Assembly (NCBI RefSeq): GCF_018603515.1
Contig: NZ_JACATN010000004.1
Coordinates: 496,001 to 560,000 of the forward strand
Length of the DNA stretch: 64,000 nt
Reading direction: 5' to 3'
Source of the DNA: Zobellia barbeyronii
GTDB lineage: Bacteria; Bacteroidota; Bacteroidia; Flavobacteriales; Flavobacteriaceae
Below, one piece after another: positions 27,001-36,900 of this stretch. The notes beneath the pieces were generated by a model, which worked only from the letters and a program-made list of their open reading frames with translations, was not told the origin of the DNA and ran no database searches. Numbering within the stretch: the first letter of the stretch is position 1; every line of letters starts with the position of its first letter. The position numbers and the translations under genes were made by a program.

Positions 27001-27400
27001 TTATAAAGTTGGTGAAACCACCAAAGCAAGAGAGCTTTTTGGTAAATTGAAATATATCTACCAAGATCGTCTGGATTACTACTCAGGTATACCTTTGGAA
27101 GAGCAGTATGAGAAAATAGACGAAATCATAGCCGACATGGAAGGATATAGAAGAAACATAGATATTCTAATAGGCAATAATGATCGTGACATGGCCGAAA
27201 AAGAAACCTTGATATTCAATGAATATATAGACAAGTTTCAGCATTTCTATAAAGATAATATCCTAAAAGAAGACGATATGGAGCCTAGTCAGAATCCAGA
27301 TTTAGAAGATGGTGTTTCTATTTCAGATACCACTGCGATAGATGCAGCAACTACAGAGGAAAAGACATTGGACACGGCTCTAGTGCCCAGTGCCAATTAA
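24017..27400 (+). CDS. DUF2723 family membrane protein (GT-C type glycosyltransferase, GT117-like)
   Basis: The 1127-residue protein has an N-terminal membrane half (about ten helices, residues 10-320, and a second group near 560-660) and a large soluble C-terminal region. Near the N-terminus it has the family hallmark FWDAGEYIATSAKLQVGHPP, with acidic residues in the first external loop as in GT-C transferases. DUF2723 proteins are annotated as family 117 glycosyltransferases, possibly using polyprenyl-linked sugars outside the membrane; the acceptor is unknown to me. The C-terminal part has helical TPR-like sections. It is a single transcription unit ending at a very strong terminator. Confidence 0.85.
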   Translation: MFSKNFEKWDNLLGWSVFFIALITYAITVEPTNSFWDAGEYIATSAKLQVGHPPGAPLLQMIGAFFAMFAIEQDQVARMVNYVSGVSSAFTILFMFWTITNLTQKLIKRKDDIITNSKAIAIFGSGIVGSLAFTFSDSFWFNAVETEVYSTASFLMALLLWLGLKWTDDLDNPRGNKWIVLISYVVGLTFGVQFMGFLAIPSIGLLFYFKKYETTTVKNFLLANIAVIAVLMLVYKFSLTYVLNLFGWAEVFFINNIGLPFNSGTIIMGLIFIATFYFGLNYTRKNNFKIANTIVLCLMFLFLGFSSWMMLPIRANARVVINENNPEDARALLAYYNREQYPGVDSPVYGTYYSNTFGAGGEDKDEAPKYEKDEKTGKYVIVNYYKGAVPGDDPKHIGFLPRMWSGQNAENYMRYFGPLDFKMTQSNEELRKAVSQVKDGFANGEIDAEQYISFLRRFSDYIEVQPPSVWQNVKYMVQFQFGYMYWRYFMWNFTGKNNDVQGRYNGNGEWLSGIDLVDSPRLGSQDNLPDEVKNNKARNTYFFLPLILGIVGILFQISKNPKQFWVLLIFFLFTGLAIQFYTNPYIFQPRERDYSLVGSFYVFGIWIGLGVYGLFDELKKYLTPKILAPAVTIVCLLAVPTVMAIQNWDDHDRSNRFTANSSAKAYLDSCQEDTGAILFTIGDNDTFPLWYAQEIEGYRTDVRIICTSLFETDWYIDQMKRKAYESEAIPSQIAHDKYRWGSRDVLYFQTVDPLFNKKISESRWSIQDFIKWVDSDNPQTKLKYILERQENIDLDAYSESSQNIVYYPTNLLRIPVNKKNVLESGLVKEKDSALIVDYIDIDLPKSAITKKSMMMLDIIANNDWKRPIYFSGGSFDDAEFIWMKDYLQLDGMAYKLVPIKTERRNSFEMGRIDSDLMYDVVTNWDWGNSGEDIYHDPQTRIQGLSYRSNLARLLEQLLKEDDIERAKNIIDISIKNLPVEDFGYYTFVEPFVDGYYKVGETTKARELFGKLKYIYQDRLDYYSGIPLEEQYEKIDEIIADMEGYRRNIDILIGNNDRDMAEKETLIFNEYIDKFQHFYKDNILKEDDMEPSQNPDLEDGVSISDTTAIDAATTEEKTLDTALVPSAN

Positions 27401-27422
27401 GTTCATCGCATTTAAGCGAACT

Positions 27423-27464
27423 AAAAAACGCCGCTACATTCAATATGTAGCGGCGTTTTTTTTT
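27423..27464 (+). terminator. Terminator of the DUF2723 gene
   Basis: A thirteen-pair stem AACGCCGCTACAT/ATGTAGCGGCGTT with a five-base loop is followed by nine or more T. It lies 26 bases after the stop codon. Confidence 0.93.
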
Positions 27465-27525
27465 ATTTTAATATGAAGAGGATAAAATCACCCTGAGACT
27501 TCATGAGAAAAAATATTTGTAAAGA

Positions 27526-27822
27526 CTATAGGTATTCGTTTAGAATTCCAATAAGCGTATTAGCATCTTGTTCTCCACTCTGGCGCCATACCATTTCACC
27601 TTTCTTGTAAATCATTAAAGTAGGCAACCCTTTAACACGAAGTGCCTGAGCAAGCTCTTTATTCTTATCTACATCAATCTTTATTACCTTGCCTTTATCA
27701 CCTAAGGCAGCAGCTACATCGCGCAAAACGGCATGCATTGCATTAGATTGCTCGTTCCAATCTGCATAAAAATCCAAAAGAACAGGAATTTTTAAATCTA
27801 TTAGTTCACCAAACTTTGACAT
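27526..27822 (-). CDS. Thioredoxin-fold protein without active-site cysteines
   Basis: The 98 residues have the length and strand order of a thioredoxin, with PVLLDFYADWNEQSNAM where thioredoxins read 'DFWAxWCGPCK' and with the conserved cis-proline segment KGLPTLMIYKKGE. The CXXC is replaced by NEQS and the protein has no cysteine at all, so it cannot do dithiol exchange. A chaperone-like or binding role is possible but not evident. No signal peptide is present, so it should be cytoplasmic. The start is an ATG at 27822. A TACTTTTG box at 27845-27852 on the same strand could be its -7 element. The neighbour upstream is a metallophosphoesterase. Confidence 0.85.
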   Translation of the reverse strand: MSKFGELIDLKIPVLLDFYADWNEQSNAMHAVLRDVAAALGDKGKVIKIDVDKNKELAQALRVKGLPTLMIYKKGEMVWRQSGEQDANTLIGILNEYL

Positions 27823-27918
27823 AAGTAGTTATTGGGTTAAGAGCCAAAAGTAAGAAAAATTGTTAAATTGCCACCTATAGCCCCAATTTTATAGACTTTT
27901 GGAGGCGTTAAAATCGTG

Positions 27919-29142
27919 TTAAGCTTTCTTTTTAAGCGTAATTACAGTTATCTCAGGCCAAATACCAACTCTACCCGGATACCCTAAAAAACCAAAACCT
28001 CTGTTTACATTTATATACTGACCAAGCTCTTTATAAATACCCGCCCAATACCTGTAACGCCATTTTACAGGACTCCATTTTATCCAACCGGGTATTTCTA
28101 TACCAAACTGCATACCATGTGTATGACCGCTTAATGTAAGGTGATAATGATAATCATCATGCAACACCACATCTTCCCAATGAGATGGGTCATGACTCAT
28201 AAGTATTTTAAAATCGTCTTTATCAATATTGGCAACTGCCTTTTTGAGATCACCTGCTTTTTTGAAGCCGCCTCTACCCCAGTTTTCAACACCTACCAAA
28301 GCAATCTTATCATTGCCTCTCTGTAAATATCTGTTTTCATTCAATAAAAGATCAAAACCTATATTATGCTGAAGAGTTTTCAAATCCTCTAAATTCTGAT
28401 GCTTAGCTTCTTCTGTATCCCAATCTACATAGTCTCCATAATCATGGTTCCCTAAAATGGAAAACTTACCATCTTTAGCGTCAAGAGTTGCAAAAAGGTC
28501 AGCCCAAGGCTCCATTTCGGTAGCCATATTGTTTACTAAATCACCAGTAAAAAGAATAACATCACTTTTTTGTTTATTAATAAGATCAATGGCGTATTCA
28601 ATCTTTTTTCTATTATCAAAACTACCACTATGCACATCGGATATTTGGGTGATTTGATAACCATCAAAACCATCGGGCAAATCATCAAACTCCAAATTAT
28701 ATTTAAGAACTTTAAAATTATATTTCCCTTTATACATTCCATAAAGCAATGCACCAAAAGGAATTGAAGCTAAACCAAGACCAATTATACTCAAAAATTT
28801 GCGACGTTCCGGCAAAGTAAATTGCTTTGATTCTCCCGAAAATTTAAAGTAAACACTAGACAAAAACCGAAAGATATCTTCAGAAAACAGGAACAATATA
28901 GTCACCAACTCAAAAGACAGAACGGTTAGCAAAAACCCGAAAGCATAACTTTTTGGCCTACTAAGCACCCTTCCTTCTTCCTCCCCAAATGTAAATTGAT
29001 AGATAAAATTCCCTAACACCATAACAGCTACCGTAATAAAAAGGTAGTATACCCAAGGGTACCTGGTTACAGTTTTTAAAGCCTGCAAAGTATAGAGGCC
29101 CATTACAACATAAGCGATAATAAATATAATCCAACGTAGCAT
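27919..29142 (-). CDS. Membrane-anchored metallophosphoesterase
   Basis: The protein has an N-terminal membrane region of three or four helices (residues 2-20, 32-52, 68-90 and about 119-137) and a calcineurin-like phosphoesterase domain after residue 150. The metal-binding motifs are all present in order: ISDVHSGS, FTGDLVNN, LGNHDYGD, LMSHDPSH and LSGHTHGMQFG. It belongs to the YkuE-like group, which includes enzymes acting on UDP-diacylglucosamine or phospholipid derivatives; the substrate here is unknown. The open frame extends to a GTG at 29148, but I chose the ATG at 29142 (MLRWIIFII). It sits 48 bases downstream of cutC and may share its transcript. Confidence 0.9.
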   Translation of the reverse strand: MLRWIIFIIAYVVMGLYTLQALKTVTRYPWVYYLFITVAVMVLGNFIYQFTFGEEEGRVLSRPKSYAFGFLLTVLSFELVTILFLFSEDIFRFLSSVYFKFSGESKQFTLPERRKFLSIIGLGLASIPFGALLYGMYKGKYNFKVLKYNLEFDDLPDGFDGYQITQISDVHSGSFDNRKKIEYAIDLINKQKSDVILFTGDLVNNMATEMEPWADLFATLDAKDGKFSILGNHDYGDYVDWDTEEAKHQNLEDLKTLQHNIGFDLLLNENRYLQRGNDKIALVGVENWGRGGFKKAGDLKKAVANIDKDDFKILMSHDPSHWEDVVLHDDYHYHLTLSGHTHGMQFGIEIPGWIKWSPVKWRYRYWAGIYKELGQYINVNRGFGFLGYPGRVGIWPEITVITLKKKA

Positions 29143-29190
29143 AACCACAAAGGTATTTTAATCTAGCTTTAGGATCGCCCCAATTAGATT

Positions 29191-29913
29191 TTATTTAACC
29201 CTATTTACTATATCTATGATTGTTTCTGAGTCAGTTACAGCAATTTCTGTATCTCGTAAAAAGGAAGGGGAATTCATGGAAACCTTATCAGTATCGGGCA
29301 AGGTTCTTAAAAATTTTGCTCCCGATAGATGAACAGCGTTAAAACCTCCGTTTTTAAAATCCATAACATTTGCTGACCGCACCCCTCCCCCAGGCATTAT
29401 AGAACAAGTTGAAGCTTTCTCATGAAGACTTTTCAAAAGACCCAATCCTTCAGGAGCGGATTTCTGCTGGCCTGATGTTAATATATAATCAACATTTAAT
29501 GCTTCTAATTGTGACAAAGCTTCAAAAGGATCTTCCACCCAATCAAATGCTCGGTGAAAAGTAAACTTCAAACTTCCTGAAGCTTCAATCAGTTCCCTGG
29601 TTCGATTAGTATCTACCGAAAAATCCGCTTTTAAAACACCTGAAACAATACCTTCAAAACCAAGTTTGGCACAAAGGGCTATGTTTTCCTTCATAATTTC
29701 AAATTCATCCATAGTATATGAAAAATCACCACTCCTGGGACGAATCAATACATGAACCGGAATAGAAATTCGCTCACGAACGCTTTTTAATAAACCATAG
29801 GATGGCGTAATCCCACCCACGGCAAGTTCAGAACAAAGCTCTATACGGTGGGCACCAGCCTTTTGGGCATTTAATGCAGATTGCAAGGAATTGGCACAGA
29901 CTTCTACTAGCAT
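29191..29913 (-). CDS. cutC: CutC family protein
   Basis: CutC proteins are TIM barrels named for copper homeostasis in E. coli; the role in copper binding is disputed. The 240-residue protein shows the family's N-terminal EVCANSLQSALNAQKAGAHR, the ELCSELAVGGITPS motif, HVLIRPRSGDFSYT and the C-terminal IMPGGGVRS. All are at the expected spacing and the length is normal. It is divergent from the glycosylasparaginase gene with 64 bases between, and is probably co-transcribed with the phosphoesterase gene. Confidence 0.94.
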   Translation of the reverse strand: MLVEVCANSLQSALNAQKAGAHRIELCSELAVGGITPSYGLLKSVRERISIPVHVLIRPRSGDFSYTMDEFEIMKENIALCAKLGFEGIVSGVLKADFSVDTNRTRELIEASGSLKFTFHRAFDWVEDPFEALSQLEALNVDYILTSGQQKSAPEGLGLLKSLHEKASTCSIMPGGGVRSANVMDFKNGGFNAVHLSGAKFLRTLPDTDKVSMNSPSFLRDTEIAVTDSETIIDIVNRVK

Positions 29914-29977
29914 TTTACTTATATTTAATGCCCAAGTGGCATTTTAAAACTACGCCTAAAATAGAAATCTCAAGACC

Positions 29978-30967
29978 ATGCAAAGAAGAAAGTTCTTAAA
30001 AAATTCGACTGCCGCAACGGCCGGTTTAATTTCAGCTCCTTTATTGGCGGCCCAAACCAAAATATCTCCTGATCAAATCACGAACAATATAGCTGCGGCA
30101 AAACCCATTGTAATATGTACTTGGGATTTTTTTAATGCCTCTTCAAAAGCATGGGACGTATTAAAAGAAGGCGGCTCTTCATTAGATGCCGTAACTGAAG
30201 GTGTCATGGTAGAAGAGAATGATGTAGATAACCAAACCGTTGGTGTTGGCGGCAGACCTGATCGCGATGGCAATGTTACTTTGGATTCCTGTATTATGGA
30301 TAAAGATGGCAATTGTGGTGCCGTACTGGCCATGCAAAATATAGCCAATCCTATTTTAGTTGCCCGGAAGGTCATGGAAGAAACCCCGCATGTTATGCTT
30401 GCCGGAAAAGGGGCTGAACAATTTGCTTATGAAATGGGGTTCAAGAAAACCAACCTCCTTACCGAGAAATCAAAACAAGAATGGATTGAATGGAAAAAGA
30501 CCTCAAAATACAAGCCCATTATAAACATTGAAAATCATGACACTATAGGCATGCTTGCCATAGATGCCAATGGCGATATTTCTGGTGCTTGCACTACTAG
30601 CGGCATGGGATATAAAATGGCTGGCCGTGTAGGCGACTCTCCAATTATAGGAGCTGGACTTTTTGTTGATAATGAGATTGGTGGCGCTACGGCAACAGGT
30701 GTGGGCGAAGAAGTGGTCCGCACCGTTGGTAGTTTTCTTATTGTAGAATTAATGCGACAAGGAAAATCACCTCAAGAAGCCTGTAAAGAAGGTGTAGAAC
30801 GAATTATGGCAAAAAATAAAGGTCGAAATGATTTCCAAATCGGGTTTATAGCCATCAACAAAAAAGGAGAAACAGGGAGCTATTGCATCCACCCTGGTTT
30901 CACTTTTCGGTCGTATTCTGAAGAGGGACACGTAAATAATCCTTCTAAAAGTTATATCAAATCTTAA
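29978..30967 (+). CDS. Glycosylasparaginase (N4-(beta-N-acetylglucosaminyl)-L-asparaginase)
   Basis: This Ntn-hydrolase cleaves the bond between asparagine and N-acetylglucosamine of N-linked glycans after autoproteolysis. The closest known model is the enzyme from Elizabethkingia (Flavobacterium) meningosepticum. The 329 residues begin with a Tat-type signal, QRRKFLKNSTAATAG, so export is expected. The autoprocessing site is visible as HDTIGML with the nucleophile Thr189, preceded by an acidic and Lys-rich linker as in the family. The substrate-binding GVGGRPDRDGNV and CTTSGMGYK segments are also present. The gene stands between divergent cutC and polA, 58 bases ahead of the chosen polA start. 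Confidence 0.94.
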   Translation: MQRRKFLKNSTAATAGLISAPLLAAQTKISPDQITNNIAAAKPIVICTWDFFNASSKAWDVLKEGGSSLDAVTEGVMVEENDVDNQTVGVGGRPDRDGNVTLDSCIMDKDGNCGAVLAMQNIANPILVARKVMEETPHVMLAGKGAEQFAYEMGFKKTNLLTEKSKQEWIEWKKTSKYKPIINIENHDTIGMLAIDANGDISGACTTSGMGYKMAGRVGDSPIIGAGLFVDNEIGGATATGVGEEVVRTVGSFLIVELMRQGKSPQEACKEGVERIMAKNKGRNDFQIGFIAINKKGETGSYCIHPGFTFRSYSEEGHVNNPSKSYIKS

Positions 30968-31025
30968 AACACTAAAAAGAATTCAAAAACTTAACTAGCT
31001 TTGGAACCTTTTGAAAAACTATAAA

Positions 31026-33866
31026 ATGCCAGAACAGAAAAGACTCTTTTTACTAGACGCCTACGCACTTATTTTTCGTGGTTATTATGCCCTTATAAAA
31101 AACCCAAGAATAAATTCTAAGGGTATGGATACTTCAGCCATTATGGGTTTTATGAATTCACTTTTTGATGTCATTAAACGTGAAAAACCAGATCATTTGG
31201 CCGTATGTTTCGATAAAGGAGGAAGCGCCGAGCGTACCGAATTATTTCCAGAATACAAGGCAAACCGAAATGAGACTCCTGATGCTATAAAAATTGCGAT
31301 ACCTTATATACAAGATATACTTAAGGCAATGCATATTCCATCAGTCGTTCTGGAAGGATGGGAAGCAGATGACATTATTGGTACTTTGGCAAAACAGGCC
31401 GAAAAAGAAGATTATAAAGTTTTTATGGTTACTCCTGACAAAGATTTTGGTCAGTTGGTTTCGGAGAACATATTTATGTATCGCCCTGCTAGAATGGGTA
31501 ATGGCATAGAAATATGGGGTATTCCAGAAATACAGAAACGTTTTGGCGTAGAGCGCCCCGAACAAGTAATTGATTACTTGGGCATGATGGGTGATGCTAG
31601 TGACAATATACCTGGATTACCAGGAGTTGGTGACAAAACCGCTAAGAAATTTATTGAGCAATTTGGCTCTATGGAAGGTCTTTTAGCTAATACCGATAAG
31701 CTGAAAGGCAAAATGAAAGAAAAAGTAGAAGACAATAAAGAACTTGGTCTTCTTTCTAAGAAGCTAGCTACTATTTGTCTTGAATGCGATGTTACCTTCA
31801 ATGCAGAAGATTACGAAATGTCTGTTCCCGACAGCGAAAAAGTACAAGTCATTTTTGAAGAACTTGAATTTAGACGGTTAAAAGATCAGTTCATTAAAAT
31901 ATTTTCAGGAGAAGTAGAACCTCAAACACAAGTCGCAAGTACTGATACGGCAAAAAAAGAAGCATCAACATCATCATCTGCCGGCAGCGGACAATTCTCT
32001 CTTTTTGGAGGCGATGGCGCAAGTGCTGCTACAATAACAGACAGCTCTAGTAGAAAAACGATTAAAGACATATCTCACGTTTACCAAAGTGTGGCTCCTG
32101 GTATGGCCATGAAACTATTTGTTCAAAATCTAATGAAACAGACTTCTGTTTGTTTTGATACGGAAACCACTTCGTTAAATCCATTAGAGGCTCAACTTGT
32201 AGGTATTGCTTTTTCTTGGGAGGCCACAAAAGGATATTATATTCCATTTCCAGAAGACAAGGAAGAGGCCCAAGAACTTATAGAGATTTTACGTCCTTTC
32301 TTTGAGGCAGAAAACATTGAGAAAATAGGCCAGAACCTTAAATATGACATCAAGGTTTTAGATAAGTATGCTATTAAGGTAAAAGGCATGTTCTTTGATA
32401 CTATGTTGGCGCACTACCTTATCAACCCTGATATGCGCCATAATATGGATGTACTTTCAGAAACATATTTAAACTACACCCCTATTTCAATAACCGAACT
32501 TATTGGAAAAAAAGGAAAGAACCAATTGAACATGCGTGATGTTCCTTTGGAAAAGCAAACGGAATATGCAGTAGAAGATGCCGACATCACTTTTCAATTA
32601 GCGGAACATTTTAGACCAGAACTTGCAGAGGCAAAGACTGACATTCTTTTTAAAGATATTGAAATTCCATTGCTACATGTTCTAGCGGATATGGAACTAG
32701 AAGGCATCAATCTAGATGAGAAATTCTTGAATTCCCTTTCCGAAGACCTTAACAATGATATTAAAAATCTGGAAGAAAAAATCTATGAAGCAGCTGGTGA
32801 AGAGTTTAATATAGCATCACCAAAGCAACTAGGCGAAATTCTCTTCAGCAAAATGAAATTGGTAGACAAACCCAAAAAGACCAAAACAGGTCAGTTTTCT
32901 ACAGCCGAGGATGTGCTTTCTTATTTAGCCAAAGACCATGAAATCATTAAAAATGTACTGGATTACCGTGGGCTAGCTAAGCTAAAAAGCACCTACGTAG
33001 ATGCATTACCAGAACAAGTAGAACCAACAACTGGAAGAGTACATACAGATTATATGCAAACCGTTGCCGCTACCGGCCGTTTGAGTAGTAACAACCCAAA
33101 CCTACAAAATATTCCTATCCGTACCGAAAGAGGTCGCCAAGTTCGTAAAGCCTTTGTCCCTCGCGATGAAAACTACATTTTATTAGCTGCGGATTATTCT
33201 CAAATTGAATTACGTATTATTGCTGCATTGAGTGAAGAGACTACCATGATTGAAGCTTTCAAGAATGGAGAAGATATTCATTCTTCTACTGCTTCAAAAG
33301 TATTTAATGTACCTATTGAAGAGGTAACTCGCGAACAAAGAAGTAATGCCAAAACGGTAAACTTCGGAATCATTTATGGAGTTTCAGCATTCGGATTGAG
33401 CAATCAAACTGACTTATCTCGTGCGGAAGCCAAAGAATTAATTGAGACGTATTACAAAACCTATCCAAAGCTTCGGAGCTATATGAGCGATCAAATAAAT
33501 TTTGCTCGTGATAATGGATATGTCCAAACTGTTCTAGGCAGAAGACGTTATTTAAAAGATATTAACGGAAGTAATGCCATAGTTCGTGGTGCTGCGGAAC
33601 GTAATGCCGTAAACGCCCCTATTCAAGGTAGTGCTGCTGACATTATTAAGATAGCAATGATTAACATCCATAAAAAACTTGACGAAGGCAACTACAAATC
33701 CAAAATGCTTTTACAAGTACATGATGAATTGGTTTTCGACATCTTCAAACCCGAGCTGGAAGAATTAAAAATTCTCATCAAATCGGAAATGGAAAATGCT
33801 TACACATTATCGGTTCCATTAGATGTTGAAGTTGGTATTGGGCAAGATTGGCTAGAGGCGCATTGA
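31026..33866 (+). CDS. polA: DNA polymerase I
   Basis: PolA fills gaps and removes RNA primers during replication and repair. The protein of 946 residues has three domains: a 5'-3' exonuclease (FLLDAYALIFRGYYAL at the start, helix-hairpin-helix GLPGVGDKTAKKF), a 3'-5' proofreading exonuclease whose acidic residues are intact (CFDTETTSL, NLKYDIKVL, YAVEDADITF), and the polymerase with motifs A (AADYSQIELR), B (RSNAKTVNFGIIYG) and C (VHDELVFD). So proofreading should be active, in contrast to Bacillus or Thermus PolA. An in-frame TTG lies at 31011, but the ATG at 31026 gives the standard N-terminus MPEQKRLFLLDAYA. Confidence 0.97.
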   Translation: MPEQKRLFLLDAYALIFRGYYALIKNPRINSKGMDTSAIMGFMNSLFDVIKREKPDHLAVCFDKGGSAERTELFPEYKANRNETPDAIKIAIPYIQDILKAMHIPSVVLEGWEADDIIGTLAKQAEKEDYKVFMVTPDKDFGQLVSENIFMYRPARMGNGIEIWGIPEIQKRFGVERPEQVIDYLGMMGDASDNIPGLPGVGDKTAKKFIEQFGSMEGLLANTDKLKGKMKEKVEDNKELGLLSKKLATICLECDVTFNAEDYEMSVPDSEKVQVIFEELEFRRLKDQFIKIFSGEVEPQTQVASTDTAKKEASTSSSAGSGQFSLFGGDGASAATITDSSSRKTIKDISHVYQSVAPGMAMKLFVQNLMKQTSVCFDTETTSLNPLEAQLVGIAFSWEATKGYYIPFPEDKEEAQELIEILRPFFEAENIEKIGQNLKYDIKVLDKYAIKVKGMFFDTMLAHYLINPDMRHNMDVLSETYLNYTPISITELIGKKGKNQLNMRDVPLEKQTEYAVEDADITFQLAEHFRPELAEAKTDILFKDIEIPLLHVLADMELEGINLDEKFLNSLSEDLNNDIKNLEEKIYEAAGEEFNIASPKQLGEILFSKMKLVDKPKKTKTGQFSTAEDVLSYLAKDHEIIKNVLDYRGLAKLKSTYVDALPEQVEPTTGRVHTDYMQTVAATGRLSSNNPNLQNIPIRTERGRQVRKAFVPRDENYILLAADYSQIELRIIAALSEETTMIEAFKNGEDIHSSTASKVFNVPIEEVTREQRSNAKTVNFGIIYGVSAFGLSNQTDLSRAEAKELIETYYKTYPKLRSYMSDQINFARDNGYVQTVLGRRRYLKDINGSNAIVRGAAERNAVNAPIQGSAADIIKIAMINIHKKLDEGNYKSKMLLQVHDELVFDIFKPELEELKILIKSEMENAYTLSVPLDVEVGIGQDWLEAH

Positions 33867-33981
33867 GCCTAATTTTGAGGAAGATACGATAATTACAAAG
33901 GGTGTTTCGTCGAAAAAATTGTGGTTACCAGAATATTAGGGTTTATCTTACGTTAGTTTTTCTTTAACATATCTCAACCCC

Positions 33982-36900
33982 ATGATCAAAAGTTCCCTCG
34001 CGCTTCTAATAGTATTTTTTTGGTCAGTTTTTTCTTTTTCACAAACTAATCTATTTGAAAATGGCAGTTTAGAAAATTGGTCTGGTTCTCCAGAGAAACC
34101 ATCTAATTGGGATATATTAACTGCTCCAAGCTTTTCCAAAACTACTGATGCAAATGATGGCGGTTTTGCTATTAAAATTCCTTTAACAGAACGTTCCGGA
34201 CCTTATAAGGCTAGTTTTGAGACTATAGGCACTAACAACATTGACCTTTTAGCAAATACTACCTATACATTTTCCGTAGATTATAAGGTAACGAGCACAG
34301 CAACGGTACAAGGCATTACCGCTTACATTTTACGGGATGGAGGTATTCAAGTAAAAACAGAGTCACAAAACCCACCAGAGGATGGTGCTTGGCATACGCT
34401 CACTTTTGACTTCACAACTTCTTTTGCAACAGAACATTCTGTAGATATAGAGCTTACAGCAAATGGTGTTGGAGCAGAGATAATATTAGATAATCTCAAA
34501 TTACTGGGCGAAGCAACTAATCCTGACAGGGAAGCTTTAATCGCAATATATAATTCTACAGATGGAGCCAATTGGGATACCACCTGGGATTTAAACGATG
34601 AAAACATTGACAATTGGCATGGTGTTACACTTAGTTCTGGCAGAGTTCTTTGGCTTAACCTTAGGGCCAATAATCTTCAAGGTCCAATTCCAAATGAAAT
34701 CGGTGATTTAACAGAGGCTACAAGAATAACTTTTGATAATAATAAGATTACGGGAAATATTCCAGAAAGCCTGGAAAACCTCAGTAAACTGGAATCTTTT
34801 AGAGCCGGTGGAGAAAGGTCTTTTGAAGGTTTTACCGGAAGTATTCCCGAAGGACTAGTAAATTTACCCTCCCTAACAACTTTAGACTTAAGTACTAATA
34901 GTTTATCTGGTGAAGTTCCTGTGTTTAATTCTACAACCCTAACAACAATTTCTATCCGCAATAATGCTTTTATATTTGAAGATTTGCAAAATACTCTTCA
35001 AAATAGTGCCAATCCAAGTATTATCAATTATGACAACCAGCGTAAAATTGACACAGAACTTGATATCCCTGTGAATGTCGATGCTGGAGAAAGTGTTACG
35101 TTATCAGTGACAGAAACTTCCAGCGCTAACAATTCTTATCAATGGCAAAGAAACAATATAGATATAGCTGGCGCAAATAGCTCCACTTATACCATAAATA
35201 ACATCGCTACATCTGATGCGGATGGTCAAATTTACGACTGTGAAATAACAAATTCAATAGCAACAGATTTAACATTATCAAGAAATGGAATTCGACTTAT
35301 TAAGAATGATGACACAGACAATGATGGTGTAACAAACATAAATGATGATTGTCCAAATACACCAACAGGTCAAACTGTTAGTTCTAGAGGGTGTTCGCAA
35401 AGTCAATTAGATGATGACAATGACGGAGTAACCAATAACAATGACAACTGTGCAAACACACCGATCGGAGAAACAGTAGATACAAACGGGTGTTCCTCTT
35501 CTCAATCCGATGATGACAATGACGGAATAACCGACAACTCTGATAATTGCCCAAACACACCAACAGGAGAAACAGTAAATGCAAATGGGTGCTCAGAAAG
35601 TCAGCTGGATGATGATAATGATGGAGTAACTAACAATCTAGACAATTGCGCCAACACACCTGCAAATACCACGGTAGATGCGAACGGTTGTCCGATAGTG
35701 GTTAATAATGATGCAGATGATGACGGTGTTACAGATGATAATGACCAATGCCCTAACACCCCAACAGGAGAAACAGTAAACGCAAATGGGTGCTCTCAAA
35801 GCCAATTAGATGACGACAATGATGGAGTAACTAACGACCTGGACAATTGCGCAAATACACCTGCGAATACTGCAGTAGATGCTAATGGTTGTCCCATAGT
35901 GGTTAATAATGACGCAGATGATGACGGTGTTACAGATGATAATGACCAATGCCCTAACACCCCAACAGATGAAACAGTAAATGCAAATGGATGTTCCGAA
36001 AGTCAGCTGGATGATGATAATGATGGAGTAACTAACAACCTTGACAATTGCGCCAACACACCTGCAAATACCACGGTAGATACGAACGGTTGTCCCGTAG
36101 TAACAAACAATGATGCAGATAACGATGGCGTAGAAGATGCAAATGATAACTGCCCTAACACTCCAACAGGTGAAACGGTAGACACAAATGGATGTACCAT
36201 TGTAAATAATACAGGTCAGGTCAATTATTTACAAAATTTTAGTTTTGAAAATTGGTCAGGCTCACCTATAACTCCAGATAAATGGACAATAACCAATTTT
36301 AATAGTATTATTAGAAATACCGAAGCTACAGATGGCGACTATTCTTTGGAACTTGATCTAGACAATTCTTTACAATTTAAAACAGAACTACAAAATACCA
36401 CTCCTATACAATTGGCAACAACCACGTCATATGCATATAGTTTTGATTATAAAATAAAAAGAGGAGACAATGTTAGTGCAGAGCTTCAGGTTACAAAAGA
36501 TGGAAACTCTTTTGGAATTCGGATAGCCCAAGAGTATTTTAGTTTTGTAAGTGATAATACTTGGCATACAGTATCGTTCCAGTTTGACACCAACGATGTT
36601 GACGAAGAGCATATTTTTAAACTTCTTTTTAGGTCAAACACTACAATTACAGGAATTATTCAGGTTGACAATATGCGAGTACTTGGAGAGGCATTGGCAG
36701 ACACCGATAATGATGGTGTCTTAGATGCTAATGATTTATGCCCGAACACACCAACAGGAGAAACAGTAAATGCAAATGGATGTTCCGAAAGTCAATTAGA
36801 TGATGATAATGACGGAGTGACCAACGACCTTGACAATTGTCCCGACACGCCTGCGAATATTACAGCAGATGCGAACGGTTGTCCGGTAGTGGTTAATAAT

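Noticed and set aside
31011-31025. TTG start five codons before the polA ATG
   Set aside because: The ATG at 31026 gives the standard PolA N-terminus; the TTG adds five residues with no support.
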